The position numbers and the translations under genes were made by a program. From Sulfuricellaceae bacterium (GTDB lineage: Bacteria > Pseudomonadota > Gammaproteobacteria > Burkholderiales > UBA9220): a stretch of 5,229 nucleotides of DNA. The notes beneath the pieces were generated by a model. It was given only the letters and a program-made list of their open reading frames with translations. It was not told the DNA's origin and did not search any database. The DNA is taken from NCBI GenBank assembly GCA_019911985.1, contig JAIOJO010000350.1:1-5229 (forward strand), written 5' to 3'. The first letter of the stretch is position 1. Every line of letters starts with the position of its first letter. This document shows, in pieces, positions 1-5,229 of this stretch.

Positions 1-875
1 GGCTGGAAATGTTGACCGAGGCCGGCATTTTGTGCAAGGTCAATTCGGTGATGATACCCGGCATCAACGACCGGCATCTGGTCGAGGTGAACAAGGCGGT
101 CAAGTCGCGCGGCGCCTTCTTGCACAACATCATGCCGCTGATTTCCGCGCCGGAACACGGCACGGTCTTCGGCTTGAACGGCCAGCGCGGACCGAGCGCC
201 CAAGAGCTGAAAGCGCTGCAGGATAGCTGCGAAGGCGAGATGAACATGATGCGCCATTGCCGCCAGTGCCGTGCCGACGCGGTCGGGCTGTTGGGCGAGG
301 ATCGTTCTTCCGAGTTCAGCACCGAAAAAGTCATGGAAATGGACATCGAGTACGACGCCGAGGGACGCAAAGCCTATCAGCAGCAGGTGGAGCAGGAGCG
401 GCAGGCCACGGTGGCCGCCAAGGAAGCCGAAATGGCCGAGCTGGAAGCCGAGTTCAGCGACGTGAAGATACTCATCGCGGTTGCCACCAAAGGCCATGGC
501 CGGGTCAACGAGCACTTCGGCCATGCCCAGGAGTTCCAGATTTACGAACTCAGCACCGAGGGCTCCAAATTCGTCGGCCACCGCCGCGTCGATCTCTATT
601 GCCAGGGCGGCTTCGGCGAGGAAGACACCTTGCCCACGGTCATCCGCGCCATCAACGATTGCGTTGCGGTGTTCGTCGCGAAGATCGGCGGCTGCCCGAA
701 GGACAGCCTTAAGGCGGCGGGTATCGATCCGGTGGACAAGTACGCTCACGAGTTCATCGAGCAATCGGCCGTGAAGTACTTCAAGGAATACCTGGGCAAA
801 GTGAAGGCGGGAGAAATCGTTCATGCCGTCCGCGGCGACGCGGATATCCGGCAGGGCGCGTATATCGCGGCTTAA
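1..875 (+). CDS. nifB: NifB, FeMo-cofactor biosynthesis radical SAM protein (C-terminal part, 5' end outside window)
   Basis: NifB is the radical SAM enzyme that fuses two [4Fe-4S] clusters and inserts a carbide to form NifB-co, the precursor of the nitrogenase FeMo cofactor. The reading frame is already open at base 3, so the ATG at position 9 is internal; the radical SAM CxxxCxxC motif lies upstream of the window. Numbering from that ATG, residues 14-50 (KVNSVMIPGIND, then FLHNIMPLISAPEHG) and 57-99 are typical NifB sequence, including HCRQC at 83-87, a conserved CxxC in the family thought to bind an accessory cluster. Residues ~118-150 form a charged, probably helical linker. Residues ~151-288 are a NifX/NafY-like domain (KILIAVATKGHGRVNEHFGH), the usual C-terminal domain of proteobacterial NifB. 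The stop TAA is at 873-875. Identification is very secure. The ferredoxin and IscA-like genes follow, the classical nifB-fdx context. Confidence 0.97.
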   Translation, partial: LEMLTEAGILCKVNSVMIPGINDRHLVEVNKAVKSRGAFLHNIMPLISAPEHGTVFGLNGQRGPSAQELKALQDSCEGEMNMMRHCRQCRADAVGLLGEDRSSEFSTEKVMEMDIEYDAEGRKAYQQQVEQERQATVAAKEAEMAELEAEFSDVKILIAVATKGHGRVNEHFGHAQEFQIYELSTEGSKFVGHRRVDLYCQGGFGEEDTLPTVIRAINDCVAVFVAKIGGCPKDSLKAAGIDPVDKYAHEFIEQSAVKYFKEYLGKVKAGEIVHAVRGDADIRQGAYIAA

Positions 876-895
876 ACCAAGCCGCTTAGTTTAAG
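871..895 (+). promoter_or_regulatory. Imperfect hairpin overlapping the nifB stop codon
   Basis: CTTAAAC at 871-877 is exactly complementary to GTTTAAG at 889-895. Inside, after one C/A mismatch, AAG (879-881) can pair with CTT (885-887) around a CCG loop. The stem includes the nifB TAA stop. It is not followed by a run of T, so it does not look like a standard intrinsic terminator, and the ferredoxin ribosome binding site (AGGAG, 909-913) is left free. It could be a processing or mRNA-stability element, or simply chance; the structure is seen, the function is inferred. Confidence 0.35.
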
Positions 896-919
896 TTATT
901 GGATTATTAGGAGAATACC

Positions 920-1141
920 ATGGCATATAAAATCATTTCGTCGCAATGCACCGCCTGTTCCGCCTGTGAGCCGGAGTGCCCGAACAACGCAATCCGGGAA
1001 AAGGACGGAACCTTCATCATCAAGCCCGAGAAGTGCACCGAATGCATCGGTTACTTCGACGACCCCCAATGCGTGGTGGTCTGCCCGGTGGACAATACTT
1101 GCGTCATCGACGACAAGTTTCCACGCTACCAGGCCGCCTAG
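920..1141 (+). CDS. fdxN: 2[4Fe-4S] ferredoxin of the nifB-associated (FdxN/Allochromatium) type
   Basis: This is a 73-residue soluble electron carrier. The first cluster motif is C10-x2-C13-x2-C16-x3-C20-P. The second is C39-x2-C42-x8-C51-x3-C55-P, with the eight-residue loop (IGYFDDPQ) that marks the Allochromatium-type 2[4Fe-4S] ferredoxins rather than the compact clostridial type. A ninth cysteine, C61, lies after the second motif. The protein ends soon after and lacks the long C-terminal helix of some relatives. The start ATG has AGGAG at 909-913 with six bases between. Position directly after nifB is conserved in many diazotrophs, where the FdxN ferredoxin is known to support NifB activity, so donation of electrons to NifB is the likely role. 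The family call is secure; the symbol is assigned from context. Confidence 0.93.
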   Translation: MAYKIISSQCTACSACEPECPNNAIREKDGTFIIKPEKCTECIGYFDDPQCVVVCPVDNTCVIDDKFPRYQAA

Positions 1142-1150
1142 GAGACTGCA

Positions 1151-1522
1151 ATGAATGTGACGATCACACCCAGTGCCGAAAAGTTCATGCGCCGCATGGT
1201 GCGTTTCAACGGCGGCGGCGAAGGCGCCGGCCTGCGCTTGCTGGTCAGTGCCGGGGGTTGCTCCGGCTTATCGTCGGAATTTACCGTGGAAGCCGCCCCT
1301 CTGCCGGGGGATAGCGTGGTCGATGTCAACGGACTGAAGGTGTTCCTGCCGGCTGAAAGCCGTCTGCTGCTGGACGGCGTGACCATAGACTTTTCCGATT
1401 CGGCGATGAATAGCGGCTTGAGCTTCTTCGATCCGAAGGCGACTTCCTGCGCCTGCAGTAGCAGCAGCTCGGGGCCGGGTTTGGCCACCATCGATATGTC
1501 CAAGCTCGGCCACAAGCACTGA
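1151..1522 (+). CDS. IscA/HesB-family Fe-S cluster assembly protein (Nif-IscA)
   Basis: The protein has 123 residues and belongs to the HesB/IscA/ErpA family of A-type cluster carriers. The three conserved cysteines are present: C37 in SAGGCSGL and the pair C100-A-C102 near the end, in the usual spacing for the family. The rest of the core, for example FLPAESRLLLDGVTIDF, is typical of nif-associated IscA proteins. After the CxC motif it carries a serine run and a short tail ending HKH, making it a little longer than a minimal IscA of about 107 residues. The ribosome binding site AGGAG (1140-1144) overlaps the TAG stop of the ferredoxin gene, so the two genes are probably translationally linked. 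It likely receives or delivers Fe-S units, with NifS as sulfur source, for nitrogenase components. It is often annotated hesB or iscA-nif; I leave the symbol open. Confidence 0.93.
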   Translation: MNVTITPSAEKFMRRMVRFNGGGEGAGLRLLVSAGGCSGLSSEFTVEAAPLPGDSVVDVNGLKVFLPAESRLLLDGVTIDFSDSAMNSGLSFFDPKATSCACSSSSSGPGLATIDMSKLGHKH

Positions 1523-1577
1523 TAGGTCGTTGCGATTGAATGCCGCGAGCATGTCGCAGGGCTTGGCCGAGGACGGG

Positions 1578-2084
1578 ATGGACACGGCGTGGCTGGAACG
1601 CGCCTGCTTCGGCCAGGGCGTGCCGGAACAAGCGGAAATCCATCTGCGCTTGGCCGGCTTGGCTTACCAGCAGGACGAGGTGGCGGAAAGCCATTTGCGC
1701 CAGGCGCTGGAGATCGCGCCGGATCACGCGGCGGTACTGATCGGGCTGTACCGCTTCTATTTTTACAAGGGGCGTCTGAACGACGCGCTGGGCGTGGCCG
1801 AGCGTTGCGTGCTCAAGGCGGCGGCCGACAACGGGATTGCGCCCGATTGGCGGCAGGTGGAACACGGGGACGCCGATTTCGGCAGCTATGCGGCGATCCT
1901 GCCCCGCTTTTACTTGTTTACGCTGAAGGCCTACGGCTATTTGCTGATGCGCCTGGGGCGCCTGGAGGAAGGGCGGGAGGCGATACTCAAACTGCTGGAA
2001 TTGGATGCCGGCGACAAAGTGGGCGGAAAAGTCTTGCTGCAGGTGCTGGAGCGCATGGGGAGGGACGACGATTATGGAGAATGA
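1578..2084 (+). CDS. Small tetratricopeptide-repeat protein of the nif cluster
   Basis: The product is about 168 residues, made almost entirely of helices, with no signal peptide or membrane segment, so it should be cytoplasmic. From the chosen start, TPR-like units lie at about residues 19-52 (AEIHLRLAGLAYQQDE, ending ALEIAPDHAA), 53-85 (LIGLYRFYFYKGRLNDAL) and 115-148 (KAYGYLLMRLGRLEEG, ending LLELDAGDK). The start is uncertain. ATG 1578 is preferred because GAGGA lies at 1569-1573. An in-frame ATG at 1551 and a TTG at 1530 are also open but have weak or no ribosome binding sites. The gene overlaps the LRV gene by 11 bases, which suggests coupled expression and perhaps joint function. TPR proteins usually scaffold protein partners; a role in holding nitrogenase maturation factors is inference only. 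I recall similar TPR proteins beside nif genes but know no characterised function. Confidence 0.82.
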   Translation: MDTAWLERACFGQGVPEQAEIHLRLAGLAYQQDEVAESHLRQALEIAPDHAAVLIGLYRFYFYKGRLNDALGVAERCVLKAAADNGIAPDWRQVEHGDADFGSYAAILPRFYLFTLKAYGYLLMRLGRLEEGREAILKLLELDAGDKVGGKVLLQVLERMGRDDDYGE

Positions 2085-2850
2085 CGAAGCCAAGGATTGG
2101 CAGGGAAGCGACCTGAACTGCGCCGTTTGCGCGCACCGGGCGCTGGCCGCCGCCAGCCGTTGTCAACTCAAGCATGCCTGCGTTGAGGATCGCTACGCCA
2201 AGCGCATCGACCGTTTCTTCGCCTGGAATCCCGAGCAGGCGCAGCACTTCATGTCGCACCCGTATTTCGAGGTGCGGGCCGTCGCGGCGAAATACCTGGA
2301 CATCTTCCATTTGGCGAAGCTGGCGCAGGATACGGACGAGACGGTGCGCCTCACGGCCGCATTGCGCCTGCCGCAACGCATCTTGCTGACGATGCGGGCC
2401 GACCCGGACCGGGAGGTGCGCATCCGCGTGGCGGCACGGCTGGAGGAAAGCCATCTCGGTTCGATGATTCAAGATTCGGACTATTACGTGCGCCAGATCG
2501 TCGCGCGCCGGATTCCAGCCGGGATGCTGGTGATGATGATGCACGACGCGGATTCGGAAGTCCGGCTAACCGTCGCCCAGCGCATCGGCGAGGAATGGCT
2601 TGCCAAGATGTCCGGCGACGAAGACCGCAGGGTGCGCCTGGAGGCGGCCAGGCGGCTGAATCCGCTGACCCTTCCGGTGCTCTTGAACGATGCCGACTGG
2701 CTGGTGCGCTACGAAGTGGCGGGCCGCATCGCGGAGAAATATCTGCAGCAAATGCTGAACGACGAGGAACCGGCCGTGCGCGAACTGGCGCGCAAGCGCT
2801 TGGCCGGAGAAGACACGGCGCACGATTTGCCGGACTTAGGCGCGGCTTAA
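2074..2850 (+). CDS. [4Fe-4S]-LRV (leucine-rich repeat variant) protein
   Basis: The protein has 258 residues. Four cysteines near the N terminus, C16, C19, C30 and C36 (CAVC...SRC...HAC), match the cluster-binding module of the LRV family, known from a crystal structure of the Azotobacter vinelandii protein. From residue 67 to the end a 24-residue repeat follows, with a Val-Arg pair at 67, 91, 115, 139, 163, 187, 211 and 235, and a recurring pattern VRxxxAxRL...LxxMxxDxD. In the known structure such repeats stack into a curved all-helical solenoid. The ATG at 2074 is chosen because GGGGAGGG lies at 2057-2064; an upstream in-frame ATG at 2005 would run deep into the TPR gene and adds residues unlike the family. 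The function is unknown; a redox-sensing or cluster-carrying scaffold in nitrogenase assembly is possible. Its TAA stop lies inside the end of the palindromic repeat that follows. Confidence 0.92.
   Translation: MENDEAKDWQGSDLNCAVCAHRALAAASRCQLKHACVEDRYAKRIDRFFAWNPEQAQHFMSHPYFEVRAVAAKYLDIFHLAKLAQDTDETVRLTAALRLPQRILLTMRADPDREVRIRVAARLEESHLGSMIQDSDYYVRQIVARRIPAGMLVMMMHDADSEVRLTVAQRIGEEWLAKMSGDEDRRVRLEAARRLNPLTLPVLLNDADWLVRYEVAGRIAEKYLQQMLNDEEPAVRELARKRLAGEDTAHDLPDLGAA
2272..2847 (+). repeat. Eight coding repeats of 72 bases (24-residue LRV units)
   Basis: Val-Arg pairs recur exactly every 24 codons, eight times, with no insertion or deletion, and the last unit ends at the stop codon. Consensus features are VR, then a small residue pair and RL or RI about seven to nine residues on, then a hydrophobic stretch and an Asp-rich turn (DADSE, DEDRR, DADWL). 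The last unit keeps only its first half clearly. The DNA units have diverged, so this is an old protein repeat rather than a recent tandem duplication. Confidence 0.9.
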
Positions 2851-2974
2851 GGAAGCGCTGATTTATTCGCTCCGTTCGGGCTGAGCTTGTCGAAGCCATT
2901 TGTAACATTATGATTTACATGGAAGGCCCTTCGACGGGCTCAGGGCGAACGGATTTAATCAGCGTTTCCTTAAG
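2846..2974. repeat. MITE-like palindromic repeat element between the LRV gene and nifZ
   Basis: The two ends are inverted copies: CTTAAGGAAGCGCTGATT (2846-2863) matches the reverse complement of 2957-2974 at 17 of 18 positions. A second, inner pair, 2872-2895 and 2929-2952, matches at 20 of 24; these arms carry CCGTTCG, CTGAGC and GTCGAAG blocks. I recall this GTTCG/CTGAGC/GTCGAAG type as dispersed repeats in many bacterial genomes. The centre adds short pairing between TGTAA (2901-2905) and TTACA (2915-2919). There is no coding capacity. TTAA at both ends (2847-2850 and 2970-2973) could be a target duplication, but as TTAA is self-complementary it could equally be part of the inverted repeat. 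As RNA it would fold into a long hairpin, with two arm mismatches becoming G-U pairs. It lacks a T-run, so efficient termination is not expected. Confidence 0.8.
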
Positions 2975-2980
2975 AACTTA

Positions 2981-2994
2981 AGTAAGGAGTAAGG
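2981..2994 (+). promoter_or_regulatory. Ribosome binding region of nifZ with tandem AGTAAGG
   Basis: AGTAAGG occurs twice in direct succession. The first copy forms AAGGAG (2984-2989), eight bases before the ATG at 2998, a good Shine-Dalgarno match. The second copy forms AAGGG only two bases before the ATG, too close to be used well. Because this site lies just outside the palindromic element, translation of nifZ does not depend on the element itself. Confidence 0.7.
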
Positions 2995-2997
2995 GAT

Positions 2998-3318
2998 ATG
3001 GCCAAGATCAGCCGTGACAGCGATACCGTCGAGCTAACCTCGCCGCCGATTTTCGATTACGGGCAAAAAGTGCGGATCATCAAGACGATACGCAACGACG
3101 GCACGTTCCCCGGCAAGGACATCGGCGAGGTGCTGGTCAAAAAAGGCGATTTGGGTTACGTGACCAGCATCGGCACTTTTTTGCAGCAATTTTATATCTA
3201 CGGCATCGAGATCATCGACCGGGGTTACCGGGTGGGCCTGCGGGGCAAGGAAATGGAAGCCATCGAGCCCGAGGTCAAACCGGCGGAAACCGAAACCAGC
3301 GCGGGAGAAGCGGCATGA
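2998..3318 (+). CDS. nifZ: NifZ-family protein (first of two)
   Basis: This 106-residue protein contains one NifZ domain at about residues 17-90. Diagnostic stretches are FDYGQKVRIIKTIRNDGTFP (19-38), GEVLVKKGDLGYV (43-55) and the late VGLRGKE (79-85). In Azotobacter vinelandii NifZ acts as a chaperone in formation of the second P-cluster pair of the MoFe protein; the same role is inferred here. The N terminus has about 16 extra residues before the domain, and the C terminus is a short acidic, Ala-rich tail without predicted fold. The start has AAGGAG eight bases upstream. The gene ends in a four-base ATGA overlap with a second NifZ-like gene, indicating translational coupling. Confidence 0.93.
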   Translation: MAKISRDSDTVELTSPPIFDYGQKVRIIKTIRNDGTFPGKDIGEVLVKKGDLGYVTSIGTFLQQFYIYGIEIIDRGYRVGLRGKEMEAIEPEVKPAETETSAGEAA

Positions 3319-3554
3319 TGGAACCCAGAATTCCGAAATACCAGTGGGGCCAGCCGGTGGTGGCCATAGGCGATATGTATAACGACGGCTCCTTTCCCGA
3401 GCAGGCCGAGGATGCCTTGCTGGTCAGCGAGGGCAGCACCGGCGAGGTGGTCCAAGTGGGCCACCACGAGGAATCCAACACACCGGTCTATATGGTCGAA
3501 TTCCAGGGCGGAATCGTGGTGGGCTGCCTGGAGGAGGAAATTACACCGAAATAG
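3315..3554 (+). CDS. NifZ-family protein (second, shorter paralogue)
   Basis: This 79-residue protein is again a single NifZ domain. It shares YxWGQ/YGQ, NDGSFP (23-28), LLVSEGSTGEVVQVG (35-49) and VVGCLEEE (68-75) with the preceding protein. The distance from NDG to LV (13 residues) and from NDG to the late VG (46 residues) is identical in both, so the domains align without net gaps. It is more diverged and more acidic than the first copy. The ATG at 3315 overlaps the upstream stop as ATGA and has GGGAG at 3303-3307; a second ATG at 3318 is an equally workable start one codon later. A nitrogenase-maturation role is inferred from the family; whether the two copies act together or on different clients cannot be told from sequence. 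Confidence 0.87.
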   Translation: MMEPRIPKYQWGQPVVAIGDMYNDGSFPEQAEDALLVSEGSTGEVVQVGHHEESNTPVYMVEFQGGIVVGCLEEEITPK

Positions 3555-3575
3555 CTTCTAAACACGGAGGCGACC

Positions 3576-3920
3576 ATGGGAGAAGTGGCTACCGGTTTAT
3601 TTCCGCAGCCGAACGACGTGGATCGTAAGCGGATCGAACGCGCCTTGGCCGAACGTCGGCGCTACCGCTATGTATCCCCCGAAGTGTGCGCCGTCGAAAA
3701 CGGCTATCAAATCAAAAGCCCTTGCTGCTCGCGCAATATCGACAAGGGCGGCGGAGTCATCGACATCGCGCGGCTGGAGTATTGGCAAGCTTTGCAGGTT
3801 TGGCGTTTGTACAGCAGGGAACACAGCCAGAGCTTATGGCGTTTGCAGGGGGAATTCGCGAATTTGCGCGAATTGTTGCAGCAACTGAACTTGGACCCGG
3901 AGCGGATTTTTTGGCCATGA
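3576..3920 (+). CDS. Small conserved nif-cluster protein, DUF3024-like
   Basis: The product has 114 residues, is soluble and has no signal peptide. The body resembles the DUF3024 family as I remember it: NDVDRKRIERAL (13-24), RYRYVSPEV (29-37), the SPCCSRNID segment (48-56) followed by GGGVIDIARLEY (58-69), and the end DPERIFWP. This assignment is from memory and needs a profile search. Three cysteines are present, C38 and the pair C50-C51; the SPxCSRN context looks conserved, so metal or thiol chemistry is possible but unproven. GGAGG at 3566-3570 gives a strong ribosome binding site five bases before the ATG. The stop overlaps the nifS start as ATGA, and nifS has no good site of its own, so this gene probably sets nifS translation. 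The function is unknown. Confidence 0.8.
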   Translation: MGEVATGLFPQPNDVDRKRIERALAERRRYRYVSPEVCAVENGYQIKSPCCSRNIDKGGGVIDIARLEYWQALQVWRLYSREHSQSLWRLQGEFANLRELLQQLNLDPERIFWP

Positions 3921-5071
3921 ACGTAGAAGCCACCACAGTCTATCTCGACAACAACGCCACCACGGCCGTCGCGCCCGAATGCGCGGCAGCCATGATGGCG
4001 TGCCTGGAGTCGAATTACGCCAACCCGTCGAGCAAGCACCCGCTCGGGATGGCCGCCAAGCAGGCGGTGGGCGAAGCGCGCGGCAAGGTGGCGCGCTTCC
4101 TCAAGGCCGGCCAGGCCGAAATCGTCTTCACCGGCGGGGCGAGCGAAAGCAATCACACGGCGATCATGGCTGCCCTAGCCCTCAATCCGGGTAAGCGCCA
4201 CATCGTGACGAGCCGCGTCGAGCACCCTTCCGTGCTGCTCTTGCTGCAGCACCTGGAAACGCGGGGCGTAAGGGTGACTTACTTGCCGGTGGACGGGAAC
4301 GGCCGCCTGAGCCTAGACGATTTCGAGCGCTCTCTCGGCGAGGATACGGCGCTGGCGAGCTTGATGTGGGCCAACAACGAAACCGGCGTGCTGTTCCCGG
4401 TTGCCGAGGCGGCGGAAATCGCCAAGGCCAAAGGGGTGCTGTTTCACACCGACGCGGTGCAGGCGGCTGGCAGGGTAGAGATTGACCTGGAGCGCGTGCC
4501 GGCGGACTTGCTCTCCTTTTCAGGCCACAAGCTACACGCCCCCAAGGGCATAGGCGCATTGTTCGTGCGCAAGGGAATCAAGCTGCCGCCGCTGTTTTTC
4601 GGGCATCAGGAGCGCGGGCGGCGCGGCGGAACGGAAAACGTACCGGCCATCGCGGCGCTCGGCGCGGCGTGCGAGCTGGCGGTGGCTGGCCTGGCGGAGC
4701 GGAATGCCCGTATCGCCGCGTTGCGGGACAAGTTGGAGGCGGGTGTTTTGGCGAGCATGCCAGGCGCGCAAATCAACGGCGCGGGAGCCGAGAGGCTATC
4801 CAACACCAGCAGCATACGCTGCGGCGAAACGGACAGCGAAATCGTCTTGGACCGCTTGTCCAAGGTCGGAATCTGCGCGTCCGCCGGCTCGGCCTGCACC
4901 GCCGGAGGAACCGATCCATCCCACGTATTGATCGCGATGGGGCTGGGGCGCAGCGGCGCGCTGGCGACGATACGCTTCTCGCTGAGCCGCTACAGCCGCG
5001 AGGACGACGTCGACCGGGTCGTGGAAGTTTTGTCAGGAATAAACTGGACGGCCGCCGCGCAAGCGGCATAA
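3917..5071 (+). CDS. nifS: Cysteine desulfurase NifS
   Basis: NifS is a PLP enzyme that converts cysteine to alanine and hands the released sulfur to Fe-S assembly factors for nitrogenase. The protein has 384 residues, near the usual ~400. Seen features are the N-terminal YLDNNATT (9-16), TGGASESNH (72-80), VEHPS with H103, the cofactor-contacting HTDAVQ (D179), the PLP-binding lysine K205 in SFSGHKLHAPKG, RRGGTEN (236-241), and the catalytic cysteine C327 in SAGSACTAGG. All expected catalytic residues are present, so it should be active. The reading frame stays open upstream to 3686, but the ATG at 3917 is chosen because the protein family starts just before YLDNNATT and because it overlaps the upstream stop as ATGA. 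No close Shine-Dalgarno is visible, fitting translational coupling. Association with nifB, nifZ and nifT supports NifS rather than housekeeping IscS. Confidence 0.97.
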   Translation: MNVEATTVYLDNNATTAVAPECAAAMMACLESNYANPSSKHPLGMAAKQAVGEARGKVARFLKAGQAEIVFTGGASESNHTAIMAALALNPGKRHIVTSRVEHPSVLLLLQHLETRGVRVTYLPVDGNGRLSLDDFERSLGEDTALASLMWANNETGVLFPVAEAAEIAKAKGVLFHTDAVQAAGRVEIDLERVPADLLSFSGHKLHAPKGIGALFVRKGIKLPPLFFGHQERGRRGGTENVPAIAALGAACELAVAGLAERNARIAALRDKLEAGVLASMPGAQINGAGAERLSNTSSIRCGETDSEIVLDRLSKVGICASAGSACTAGGTDPSHVLIAMGLGRSGALATIRFSLSRYSREDDVDRVVEVLSGINWTAAAQAA

Positions 5072-5101
5072 CTAAAATAGATAAATGGAAAAGAGGGAAA
5101 A

Positions 5102-5229
5102 ATGAAAATCATGATCCGCAGGAATGGCGCAGGCGTACTGTCCGCTTACGTGCCGAAAAAGGACTTGGAAGAGCCCATCGTTTCCATGGAAAAAGAGGAA
5201 ATGTGGGGGGGCATGGTGACATTGGCTAA
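5102..5229 (+). CDS. nifT: NifT/FixU family protein (5' part; continues past window end)
   Basis: The first 42 codons are present and the frame is still open at the last base; NifT is usually about 70 residues, so more than half is here. The start MKIMIRRNGAG followed by YVPKKDLEEPIVS and the MWGG segment is characteristic of the family. GAGGG at 5093-5097 precedes the ATG by four bases, and the gap to nifS is 30 bases with no visible terminator. NifT is a small protein of unclear function that is dispensable in tested diazotrophs. In rhizobia its homologue FixU lies near nifB, nifZ and nifS, the same neighbourhood as here. Confidence 0.92.
   Translation, partial: MKIMIRRNGAGVLSAYVPKKDLEEPIVSMEKEEMWGGMVTLA

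Noticed and set aside
1326..2093. Long minus-strand open frame of 255 codons
   Set aside because: It is antisense to the IscA-like and TPR genes, its product resembles no family, and such frames are expected opposite GC-rich genes.
2901..2919. TGT...ACA resembling a NifA upstream activating site in the LRV-nifZ gap
   Set aside because: The spacer is 13 bases, not the required 10, and the motif is explained as the centre of the palindromic element; no sigma-54 promoter follows.
2846..2974. The palindrome as an intrinsic terminator
   Set aside because: There is no T-run after the right arm, and nifZ to nifT downstream have no visible promoter of their own in the gap; partial attenuation remains possible.
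3782..3796. Sigma-54-like sequence TTGGCAAGCTTTGCA within the DUF3024-like gene, upstream of nifS
   Set aside because: It has GG and GC elements, but they are two bases closer than the strict -24/-12 spacing requires, and it lies within coding sequence.
3686..3916. N-terminal extension of NifS from an upstream in-frame ATG
   Set aside because: The added 77 residues are the out-of-frame translation of the preceding gene, and NifS proteins normally begin just before the YLDNNATT motif.
4669..5229. Plus-strand open frame of 186 codons over the nifS end and nifT start
   Set aside because: It lies out of frame with two well-recognised genes and its Arg/Gly-rich translation looks like a shadow frame.

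Overview
The window is a stretch of a nitrogen-fixation (nif) gene cluster, and every gene lies on the + strand. The clear nif genes (NifB C-terminus, ferredoxin, NifZ, NifS, NifT start) and the GC-rich codon use suggest a proteobacterium. The gene set and wording of the proteins look most like a gammaproteobacterial diazotroph, possibly a methanotroph of the Methylococcales. That taxonomic guess rests on family resemblance from memory, not on a search.

Layout: the C-terminal ~290 residues of NifB (1-875); a short gap with an imperfect hairpin overlapping the nifB stop codon; a 2[4Fe-4S] ferredoxin (920-1141); an IscA/HesB-type Fe-S assembly protein (1151-1522); a small TPR protein (about 1578-2084); an overlapping [4Fe-4S]-LRV repeat protein (2074-2850); a 147-base gap almost filled by a palindromic, MITE-like repeat (about 2846-2974); two tandem NifZ-family genes (2998-3318 and 3315-3554); a small protein resembling DUF3024 (3576-3920); the cysteine desulfurase NifS (3917-5071); and the first 42 codons of NifT (5102 to the window end).

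Most genes are separated by 55 bases or less and three pairs overlap, so they are probably translated from a common transcript. The only large gap is the repeat element between the LRV gene and nifZ. No sigma-54 promoter or NifA upstream site was found inside the window, so the controlling promoter is probably upstream of nifB.

The genes fit one job: building the metal clusters of nitrogenase. NifS supplies sulfur, the IscA-like protein probably handles cluster intermediates, NifB makes the NifB-co precursor of FeMo-co (the ferredoxin is a likely electron donor), and NifZ helps P-cluster maturation of the MoFe protein. The TPR, LRV and DUF3024-like proteins have no firmly assigned roles. They are the best candidates here for under-described parts of the pathway. 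I see no sign of a wholly new system such as a defence or phage module.
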